Positions 11,160 to 21,600 of a DNA stretch of 33,370 nucleotides are shown here, piece after piece (position 1 is the first letter of the stretch; each line of letters opens with the position of its first letter). A program made the position numbers and the translations under genes. This stretch comes from Silene noctiflora. Lineage: Eukaryota; Streptophyta; Magnoliopsida; Caryophyllales; Caryophyllaceae. The DNA lies in NCBI GenBank assembly GCA_009801015.1, contig VHZZ01000734.1, forward strand, positions 65,462 to 98,831. Direction: 5' to 3'. Under the pieces are notes generated by a model. It saw only the letters and a list, made by a program, of their open reading frames with translations, was not told where the DNA came from and did no database searches.

Positions 11160-11698
11160 AGCCTTTTATTAGAAAACGACTATGGAATTTACCGGGTCTA
11201 GCAAGTTGGAAAATTCTGGTATGGAAAATTTTGACTTCAACACTTCCTACGGGCGAAGAAATGGGTAAAAGAGATTTGCCTTGGGCAGGACCATGTGCGT
11301 TATGTCACGAAAGTGATTCACTCGAAACTCTAGAACACGTTTTTCGTGATTGTGGTTTTGCTGAGCGCTTGTGGCTAGGATCTTCTCTTGGTATTCGTAG
11401 TTCAATGGGGAGGAGTGTCTCTATTCAAGTTTGGATGGTTAACTGGTTAAACCTCATCCGTAACAATGAAGATAATCAAANAGGAACGATCACTTTCTTG
11501 AGCATATTGGCTGTAATTTGGACCGCGAGAAATAATATGATTTTTAAAAATGTAAGTCCAAATTGCATGACATCGATGGCATTGCATCAACAAGGAGTTC
11601 AGAACGCACCTCAAGCCAGGGAAATGACGAATGAAAAAAACAAAGGTGGAAGGACGTCAATAATGATGATGACAGAATGTTACATCAAAGACGGTTAG
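11160..11698 (+). pseudogene. LINE ORF2 fragment: reverse transcriptase zinc-binding domain
   Basis: The open frame begins before the first ATG, with RKRLWNLPGLASWKILVWK, and runs into GPCALCHESDSLETLEHVF and RDCGFAERLW. The C-x2-C ... H ... C arrangement and the following W-rich helix match the zf-RVT domain found after the reverse transcriptase in plant LINEs. The protein has no N-terminal endonuclease or polymerase because the element is truncated. Its frame ends before the RNase H domain, so at least one frameshift lies near 11680. Confidence 0.75.
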
Positions 11699-12151
11699 TT
11701 ATGGCGGGATATCCAATCTTTGTTATTGGTAANGGACAACATTGTTCTCTTTTGCGAGGTTATGTTGATGCAGGATGGCACAAGTCATGCGAAGCAGCGA
11801 TCGGATGGATTATTAAAGACCAAAGTGGACAAGTTATTTTCGAACATTCAGAGAGAATTTGGGTTGAATCTCCTATACAGGCCAAGGCAAAAGGTGTTTT
11901 GGAACTAGTGTTGTGGACATTAAAGAATAACCTTCTTCATTTTTCTATAATGAGTAATTGTCATAATGAGTAATTGTCATAAGCTTATTCTACAATACTT
12001 GGAGCTGGAGGTCGCACAACAGGGGATCAAATGTTTGATCACAGAAACTTGGAATCTTGTCCCTAACTTTCATTGTTTTTCAATTTCGTTTATTCCGCGT
12101 GTTTTAAATAAAAAGGCGCACAGACTAGCTGCTGCAGCCTTTACTTTGTAA
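11677..12151 (+). pseudogene. LINE RNase H (RVT_3) domain, broken by a 16-bp duplication
   Basis: The first block (11677-11973) contains GYVDAGWHKSCEAAIGWI with the first catalytic Asp, and SPIQAKAKGVLELVLWTL with the helix that normally carries the acidic residue (QAE; here QAK). The second block (11966-12151) contains the C-terminal RVLNKKAHRLA, equivalent to the usual 'N..AH.LA' end. Between them ATAATGAGTAATTGTC is duplicated in tandem (about 11949-11980), which shifts the frame and stops the first block. Confidence 0.75.
11949..11980. repeat. 16-bp tandem duplication inside LINE RNase H
   Basis: Two adjacent exact copies of ATAATGAGTAATTGTC. Sixteen is not a multiple of three, so this single event disrupts the frame. 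Confidence 0.85.
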
Positions 12152-12183
12152 GATACTAATTTTCCAGTTGGCAAAAAAAAAAA

Positions 12184-12199
12184 AACCTCGAAGATAGGC
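12184..12199. repeat. LINE target-site duplication, right copy
   Basis: AACCTCGAAGATAGGC, identical to 11081-11096 and directly following the poly(A) tail. Confidence 0.9.
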
Positions 12200-12611
12200 G
12201 CAATATTCATGGCATAAAACTAAAACAATAAAACATCCAGGTAACAGAATTAAAATCTATAAGAGGTTTCCAGAGTATCACAAATCAATCAACGGTACTT
12301 AGCAGGTCGATCATGAATCCTCAACTATCTAGGGCATACTTTACCTAAATGGTGAAATGAAGAACAGTGATGGCGCTAGCCTTCACCTATACAACAATCG
12401 TCATTCAAGACAAGCGTTTAAGTTCATCTCATCATTAACGCCAATACACCCATGAACGAGTTCATTTGCATTGGTCCATCAAATTTGCATGTATCTGAGA
12501 GCTCCATCAACCGCGAAGCAGCCATTGATAAATCTTTTTTTTGGGGAATGAGAAGACGGATTACCATACAGAGGATAACTTTGGCGTCGCTTGTTTTAAA
12601 TCTCGTTCCAG
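12200..12611 (-). other. 3' UTR and flank of the nucleotidyltransferase gene
   Basis: Downstream (minus-strand sense) of the TAA at 12612-12614. A minus-strand frame at 12424-12651 overlaps the last coding exon but shows no domain. No clear poly(A) signal was identified. Confidence 0.5.
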
Positions 12612-15600
12612 TTATTTTCTGCCCTTGCTCTTCTTCTGTGACCTCAGACATGCTCTAAGAGGAGGAAATTCCTTCTTACAAAGCGGCATCACTGGTTTAG
12701 GTGGGCAGGCAAGCGGCGGAAACTCACTTTCATCAGTCAGCGGCAGTGACTCCACAGAAACCACTCTACATTTCCAAAACAAAGAACAAGTCAGTGAAGC
12801 AGACTAAAACTTCACAGGGAGAAACATGAAACACAATATTTGTTAACTTTAATCTAATTTAGACTTGGCAATAGTGACCAACAAAGGTAACCTAACCCAA
12901 TAGTAACATGCCTGAAAAAACCAAACCCCGAAATAAGTCAACCTGGTCCCGACATGCATAATATACCCGAATAACCTACTGGCGAGGTCTGCTCTTTGTA
13001 AATTAGTTATTAAAAAAGAAAAGGTCACATACTTATTTTCCTCGCTTTTTAAGGACACTTTGTCCTCCTCTGATATAGGTACAGTACTCGTCAGCTCACT
13101 TAGCGCATCCAGAAAGACCGAAATATCAGAAGAATCTGATTGCTTGCCAGCCTCTGAAAATGACAAAGATGCTGGGGATGAAGGTTTGCAACTCCCGAAC
13201 TCGGTGCTATCGAATGATACTGATGTCTCTTTAACCTGATCAACCTTCAAGTGTGCCAAGGGAGGCGACCTTATCAGGATAGGTTTACTTCCATGTAGAA
13301 GAGGAAATTCATTCGCTGAGTATTTAATCGAGCAACTGCGTTCTCCTATATCAGAAGAAATACTGGACTCTTTGGGAGTGCTAGCTAGTGAACCCAAAAT
13401 TTCACTTTCCTCTTCATTTGCCTTTGCCAGTGACTTCCCAATTTCTTGTTTCACTTCATCTTTGTCAAAGATTAGATTCTCTTGCAATGGTATAAATACA
13501 CAGGTACCACTAGATCCAGAAACTGAATTGCTTAGCAAAGGCCCATAATGATGATCAACTGAGGAGACGGTTCCTCTCGACCTCCACTTATCATGTTGAG
13601 ATCCTGCATTAGTTTGGCAGAACGCTCTTGAATTATAAGCAAAAGGAGTTGATCTTAATTTCCTTCTCTCTTCAAAACAAGCTGCGTTATTCAATTCGAA
13701 CATCCCTCTCGCTTTCCCCTTGTCGTTAATATTCAAATTGTTTAGTTGCGGTGCTCTTGGACTATCAGTTGAAAACGGTTTTATTCGTAGTTTCCGTTTC
13801 TCTTCCACAGTATGGTTAACTAGCACTTGTGCACTATCAACTGAACAGGATAAGCTTTCGTCCACATAACAGTATGAATTCTGATCATACTGAATGTTTA
13901 GACCCAATTCTCCCCTTCCAGTATTCCAGATTTGACCGGGTACTGACATGGCAGGCCATACAGGGTATGACAACATAGCATAATCATTAAGCCACAGACC
14001 ATATTGTATGCCAGAAAGAACATCAATGTTCTCATTTTCTGTAACAGAACTTTCAGAGCCATATGGGGGCACAGGAATTAACACGTCCACTCGCTTGCCT
14101 TTTCCATTTCTCTCAAGTGTATTATTGAAAAATCGTTCTAGCCCGGCTCTGAGTTCTTCAGGGGGGAGTATCAAAATGTCACTCAACCTTTGAAAACCAT
14201 AAGAGAGAGCACTTTTGATACGGAAGAAGTTACCTGTTGAAATATGAAGAAGAGCAATCAGAGCATTAAAAAAGGTTTCACGAGAACAAGTAATGTCTTC
14301 CAGTAAATATATTAGCATATTAACCACCTTTGCTGACACTGCGGCCTAGATTGTTGTCATCCTTAAGAGGATCCAAAATGTTAAGGAACTTGACCGGAAA
14401 CAGATTTTTAGTTTCAACAACTCCAGTTGGAGGCAAAAGAACTTCTCTAGCGCTCCGCAAAAACTCCTCTGTCAGCAGTAATTCGTTACAACCATGCAAC
14501 AAAACAACTGTAAAGGAAAAACACAGAATAATATTAGTATCAGCATAATCAAGGCTCAAACAAGACTCGAAAGAACGAAAAGCTGGAATAGTATTTACCA
14601 TCTATTTGAGGAAGAGCAGAAATTAAAACAAGGCCATTGAAGGCAATGCAATACTTATCCCAATCAAACGTGCTGTAGTATTCTAAGAATTTGTACAATA
14701 CCTGCTTAAGTAAAAGGGTAGTGAGTTCTTTATCTTTAGCACACAAAAAAAAAAACATCACCAACTTTTCTAACTTAAAGTTACTTACCGCTAAAGGACA
14801 GTTTAGCGACGAGTGAAAAATATTGATAACATGTAAGACCATAGTTTCCAAAGCATATGTTGATATAAGACCATAAAAGCCTCCTAGAAGCCGACTCTCA
14901 TAGTAGCACCATGCTTTGATCAGAATAATACTGAGCTTAAAGAGATGATCTTTACCAACAAATTGGTCAACCTAAACAGTCAACACACAGATTTTGATGT
15001 TATACCATTTGAATACAGAACAATTATCCACCACAATATCAAGATTACCTTAACACCAATATGTCTCTTGAAAAACTGTCACATATATTTTTTTGAAACA
15101 CATATATTACACAATTAGGTTACGATGTATTGAAAGGCTTGTTAGCGGTTAAATAAAGCAGTCTCCCAAAAAATAATTGTGAGAATTCGTGATGTAAAAT
15201 AAAGGCACACATCACATTAAATAAGAAGCGTGGACAATTTAAATCTATCATTGCTCGAAGCATAAAGAAAGAAAACTTTTTTGGGTAAATATATTTCAAA
15301 ATTTGACGAGACAATGGGAAAAAAATAGCTTATTTAGTGCAGGATTAAAAATACTCATACATATATCAGAGGTCGTTGCCACCAGTCAGGTTCAACAAGT
15401 ACAATGCAGAAATTGCTAGAAAACTGGGATGGTAGAATATAGATTAATAGCCCATGTTACTTTCACTCTTCACTTTTCGAGTCGTACCTGTGTCGTGACA
15501 TGGTATGGGTATACATTCCGTACCCGACACTTCTCCTAGGAGAGCTGAACTTGTGAGGCTCGCATCACAAAAGTAGGGGGAGAGAGGTTTATAAGGCATT

Positions 15601-18600
15601 TAGTATTATATTTAATGATTTTAAGTCTTTAATTGTCAGACTTCTTTCCATTATACTCAACAAAATTGGAATATTTCAGAATAAAAAGTGTACTTTTTGC
15701 TTTAAATACGTGTCCCCGCACCCATATCCTCATTTTAGGACAGGGTCCCCGAGTCTCAAAATTGTAGTCATGCCGAACCCGACACTTGGAGATGTACATG
15801 TGTCTAACACTCATACCCAACATAGTTAATAGCATTATGACTAACCTGCTCAAGGAAGTACAGCGTAGAAAGCCCCGAGGTTAGATTAAAGGATATATCA
15901 ACCGCAATATCCCCCACAGTGCACTTCACAACTCTAACCTGTAGCCACATAAAAGTTGCAGATATTAGACACATACCCTCAGGACAGACATGATATACGC
16001 TTTTAGTAGTGTCTACATAAATATTCAGTAAGCACCGTGATAGAACATGCTTGAACCAATTCACGATTTGCTTGGGCTGAGCGAATATGGTAACTTAGGT
16101 CTTAATAGCATAAAGAGTCACATTCAGTAACATATCTGAAAAAGAAACCTAAAAAGCATAGCAACATTTCGCTTAAAAGTTGCAACACCAGACAGCAAAT
16201 TGAAATATGTAGCGAATGAAGCACTTAAGATGATTCATATGACTATGTGAGTAGGCAAACAAACAAGTATTGCCACATAGATCCACTCTGCCATGCAGAC
16301 AAAACCTAACATCACAAATGACGTCAATACACAAAAAAAGTAGATTGTTAGCGAAATTGGAAGATGCGGAAGATAAATAACCGCCACTTTTGCAATTAAT
16401 GCGAAAAGGATACATTGCCAAAAAAAATAAATGTTGCAAGTCAGTTTGTCAGCAGGCGCTTTTCATATTAGATTACCAAATTCCACGTAAAAAAATTAGC
16501 AACATAGACGAACAGTGACGAACACGGTGAAAGAAGAAATTATTGGCACCAGATCATTCAATCTAGATATTACAGCCAACAGAAATATGAGACAATATAG
16601 AAAGTAAGAACAAACTACCACACTCATTGTCACGGTCTTAAACCTAAGCCACAACACCGAATATGGACCGAGTTATTAAGGTTTGAAAGGTTACAACAAT
16701 AGCATTTAATGGCAGTATCGGACACATATTTGGGCAACGGCAAAATTCCATTATCAAGGCTCAAGTCGAGATTAAATACGATGCACATTGTTGCCATCAT
16801 CTAGCAGCAACCTGTTTCCCTTTCTTTAAATCTAGAGCAGACACCCTTTAATTTTGGTAAACGGAGATATTCTACACAAGAATACCAAATCAATCTAGTA
16901 TTTGAAGTTTGAACATAAGCATGCATTTTATACAGAAAATAGTATTGTATTAAAATACAGAAGTAAAGGCTTTTGGCATAGCAACACTAACGCATACAAG
17001 CACAGTCAACTTGCATTTAGGATGAAAAATCATAATAAATATTAAATATATAAAAAAAATAACTAAAAAAAGATTTTACGAGGAGATAGTGATAATGATG
17101 ATTTTCCTAAACTTTCACATCACGAAGCAAAATTCACTGAGTAATCAAAACTTGCTTAAATACCAAATCACCGTCGCTCAAATAAATGCTCCAAGATATG
17201 CCATAGGAAAAAAAAATCTTCACATCAGTGCTATTTTCATTTAATTTGCAACAAATGATTGGAGTACATTCGACTATTTGTTTTCAACAAAATAAGAAAT
17301 GTTGACGTTCTCTTAAGCACGACTATCCAACTCTGTGCAATTATCATAGTATTACATTTTGGTTTGAGCCTTGATCTAGGAATAGAGGGTTTTTTTTTTT
17401 TTTTTTTGCAAGAAATCTAGGAATAGAGTTCTGATCTCTAATAGTGATGATGTTAACGCCTCAAAATGCGCTCGCAGTAACCTCGAAAATCTTAATAAAC
17501 CGGTCATGATTTGGTGTCACTGCCGATACTTGGTACCATGAATATGATGGATAGTCAAATGTCTCACTGAGTTGCCTTTTCACTTCTAAATGTACATGAT
17601 GAAGTGATGAACTATGTCAAACAACTGCTTTCCAACCGAAATATGTGTCCCTTATTAAGATCAGGCTTGTTATTATTATTATAGTTTGAAAATGCGCAAG
17701 TCGCACCGAGGCGCTAAGGGGCAAAGGCGATGAGGCGCAAAGCGCAAGGCGAAGGCGCGCGGCTTTTTGGATGCGAGGCGCCCTAATTTTGATAACAAAT
17801 TTGTAATTTCCAAATAATTTTTTGGGCAACAATTGCCTTTTTAGGAGTTTTCAAGTTTGTTAACATGTCAAGGAGTAAAGTTAGGAATAATGGGGAAAAG
17901 AAATGGCGAGCCTTGTCTAAAAGATATGGAAAGTGCGTACTAGTTAGCCTTGTTAGGTGAGCTTCGTCTAAAAGGCGCAACTAAAACGCACCGAGGCGTT
18001 TTGGCTAGTGCCTCATCCAAGGCGAGCCTTAGGCGCACTGAAAGAGCGCTTTTTAAACTATGGGCTAGTATTAATCCAATGAGATGTTGGAACTTTCTGA
18101 TAACTACGGGACATTGATATTGGTAAATGGCAACATTGCACATTTAGAATATAGGTCTTATTGTGTGGGCCTAATAAAGAATTCACTAAATAGTATATGT
18201 TATCATACTCCTTAGTTTTAAAAGGCACAATGTGCATCAAAGACAAAGCCAGTAGTGACAAAAACCTAACAAAAACCTACCAAAACCTAGGCAAAGGGAT
18301 GCCTCGTAAACATAGGGAGTGCCTATTTTCACAAACAAATTAGTATTTTTAAAATAATTTTTGTGAAACAATACCCTTTTAAGGATTTTAGATAGGGCTC
18401 ACATGTGAAGGAGTAGAAGTTGGGTGTAATGTGGCTAAGAGAAGGCCTACACCTTACTAGATGTGTCTTAGCTATAAGACACTTAGCGGCACAGAGGAGT
18501 TTTGGCTAATGCCTCACTTAGCCTTGGACGTAAGCACGTCAAAGAGCGCTTTTTCAATATTAATTACGCTTTCACATCAAATTCCCCTCCTTGACAGAGA

Positions 18601-21600
18601 CAACATGTGCAAGCTGGTAGTTTATGACTTTATGTAGGGTATAGTTTAATCCTCACTATTACCACTACATATACTTTTTCACGGAGAGGAGAAGAGTGAT
18701 ATTATAGGCATGGTTCAAACACAAGTTTCCAATTTTATGGTCTAGGACTCTTTGTTTTGCCGTCTTCATCGTGAAATCAATAGATCTCTGGTTGAATATC
18801 TAGGGATATATAAGGGAACAAATGGTAGAAGGAAACTTTACGCACGGCTTTTACTTGGATGCATCAAATCTTTCATAAAAAAATTAAAATGCTGGAGTCC
18901 TTGTAGGTTAGAGTCGCGTTCCTTGTCGATTTTTGTAATATAATGGAGGTGTTGTTATCTCTTAATGACAATCAGTGTGATAGGTTGTTCCTTTCATTAA
19001 ATCGTGCAAAATATTCATGATCCACGATCAATATACTTTCCTTTTTTGTGCTAAAAGAACTGTTTCTCTTCTGAGAGAGCATACAACGGTGACTCAGTAA
19101 GTAGTGACAAAGTAGAACATTACCATCATTCAAATAACATGATGCCACAGAAGCTGGCATTTTATTATTTCCATCGGAACTAAAATAGAGAGGCTAAAAC
19201 AAGGAATAGATGATAAATGACAAAACTCTTAATGAGGCATCAAATGGCAGGATTTGAGCAGCATCGATTATCTTTCCATGTCAAACAAAAACATATTGGT
19301 AATTATCCCACAAAAAGTTGAACGCTTACATGAGACCTCAGAAAAAAGTGAAGAGAAGTGCCTGAAATTAGAAGATTAGCAAGCAAGAAGCATTAACGAA
19401 TAAACAAGAAGGAATAATTTCTAAAGCAAAAGAATATATAGTCTTTAGTTCCCATAGAAATGGAAACGTAGGAGCCCATGAAGCATTAATGAAAATGAAA
19501 CTTGAACCCAATGGACAATGAAGCCTCTACTTCCCATTCAAACTTAATTTTCCAAAGAATGGTTGATTAGCCATCAAAAAACAAAAAAGAGTATTTGGAA
19601 ATGACGAAGAGAATTTCACAATAGGAAAATTCCATGCTCTGACAATTCAGTCAAGTTCATACATTGCATAAATTTGTGCTGAAAGATCTATCTAGTTGTT
19701 GTTACTTTTTAAATCGAAGGTCCGACAAAATGGTCGACTATTCAATCTTTACTAATTAATTGAGCTATTACCTCCTAAGGCTTTGATGTAGTGAGCAATT
19801 AACTTTCACATTTCTTTTGCTCGACACTACCTTACATGGTTCTTCTCTACATTGGAAAATTACATTTGGTCAAAAGCATCATCAACTTTCCATCTAGTTG
19901 ACCAGTTTTCTTTGTGCATGAAACCAAAAAGTTGTTCAGGAGCTAAGATGGGTCCTTTATCACTTTCTTAGTTTGAGAAGGAGCGAGGTGCACTAATGCG
20001 ATGGGATCCCAGGGGCTAAGGCGCAAAGCACGAGATGAAGGAGCGCGCCTTTTGGACACGAGGCGCACTGGTTTTTCAAACGAACATCCATATTTTACAG
20101 TCAAATTTTGTGCAAGATTAGTCCTTTTTTTATTCCTAAAGAGGGCTAACATGTATTTACAAGTGAAAATTAAGGATAAGGGGGAGAAGAGAAGGGTAAA
20201 ACAAAAGAATTTGGAAAAAAAAACTATGGACTTGCATACTAATGCGCCTCACTAGTTGCGCCTTGGGTGTGCCTCATGCGCCTTAGGTGTGCCTTTTGTA
20301 TTCCATGCACCTGAGGCACTATGATGCGATCTCATTGGCGCCTCATTGTGCCTAGGCGCACCTCAGGAACGCTTTTTTAAACTAAGATCACTTTACTATC
20401 GGGGGGACATGGTTTGGACATCTTGCCAAGCTGTTTAGGGCTCAAAAGCTAAAGCTTTCCTTCTCGGGAACCACGAGAGCGCTTCGCGACTTAGCGCAAA
20501 GTTCCATTACTATTAAGGGATGGATCCAAATAGCACCGGGCGGACATTGGGATCGGAAGCTTCTAGGGTTTTTCACTAAAATTCTTTGTTGATTTCTTTG
20601 TGTGAGATACTCCCAAGGGCAAGATTTTCTCTACGAGGTAGGAAAATAAAGTATCTTAAGATGGTGGAAAAACTATCTTAGTCAGACTCGTTTAAACACA
20701 TAGTGAGTACAACCACAAAGGAGGTTTATTAGGATCAAAGTTATTACTTAGAAATATGAGAAAGGTTTTAGGTAATGCAAAGACTTTTATTATGAACACT
20801 AAGAATTATTACAAGAGTAGAGAAGTATTATGAGTGAAGTATTTTTAGCTTAACTTAGCTTGCTTTTGTAAGGCCACAAGCCTTCCTATTTATACTACTC
20901 TCATGAGGATGCATGATAAGCATACATCATACACCTTGCACCTTTTGGTGTGACACTTTGCATTTTCCCTTAAGACACTTATGTAGTCTATTATGCTTAC
21001 ACCTAGCAACCTAACCTTAAGACACCTAGCAAGCTATCCTTAAGACACCTAGCAAGCTATTTACCTAGGTAATTATTTTACATAATTACCCTAATGGTAA
21101 TCTTATTTATTTATTTACATTTTATTGTCTTGATTTAAACTCTAAGTGTTGCACTCAATTGTTTTTTATTTTATTGAAAATCTGCATATTTTGGCTTAAA
21201 ATGAGGTATTCAAGTGTCATACCCCATGTATGTGAGCGTATAATAAGAGGGGTGTAACATAGGAGAAACACTAGATAATATCTTTTAGGGTGGGATGACA
21301 CATATAGCTCGTTATTTGTTTTGTGAAGTATATAAGGTTCAGTCTACTAACGTGTGAGATGTGTTATATGGCTTTGAAAACGAGGTAAACAAATTCATGT
21401 ATTTAGGAAGAGTAACATGGAGGCAATGGTTATCTGATGGTTTATTTGGAAAAAGAAGAGACAACGTAGGATATGGTTTTTTGTTTGAGGCTTCGCCATG
21501 TTTTTATTCAATTCATTTGCCATTGTAATAGAAAAGCACACCACCCATTTGCCATTGTCCTAAATGTCAAGTGTCCTCCCAATTGAAAAATTATTCACAG

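Larger units (their letters stand above)
11097..12183 (+). mobile_element. 5'-truncated LINE insertion with poly(A) and 16-bp TSD
   Basis: The insertion lies between two perfect copies of AACCTCGAAGATAGGC and ends in a 13-base A run, of which the last two belong to the duplication. It is about 1.09 kb and carries only the 3' end of LINE ORF2: a zinc-binding domain and RNase H. A tailed, 5'-truncated copy with a long TSD is the product expected of target-primed reverse transcription. It sits between the convergent 3' ends of the two host genes. The N bases at 11481 and 11733 lie inside it. Confidence 0.9.

Noticed and set aside
12424-12651. Minus-strand ORF overlapping the last coding exon
   Set aside because: It is in another frame from the supported exon 8 and has no domain, so it is a shadow ORF running into the 3' UTR.
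12452-12807. Plus-strand ORFs opposite the nucleotidyltransferase 3' end
   Set aside because: Antisense shadows of exon 8 and the 3' UTR with no domain or supporting start context.
12849-13032. Extension of the nucleotidyltransferase exon 7 frame to a stop at 12849
   Set aside because: A strong donor (AA|GTATGT) at 13032 and an acceptor at 12766 give an in-frame final exon with the EFPPL tail; the unspliced extension is hydrophobic and unlike the family.
14702-14788. ORF crossing introns 4 to 6 of the nucleotidyltransferase
   Set aside because: The in-frame read-through of the short introns (87-94 nt) would insert non-conserved residues; GT-AG splicing restores the continuous family sequence.
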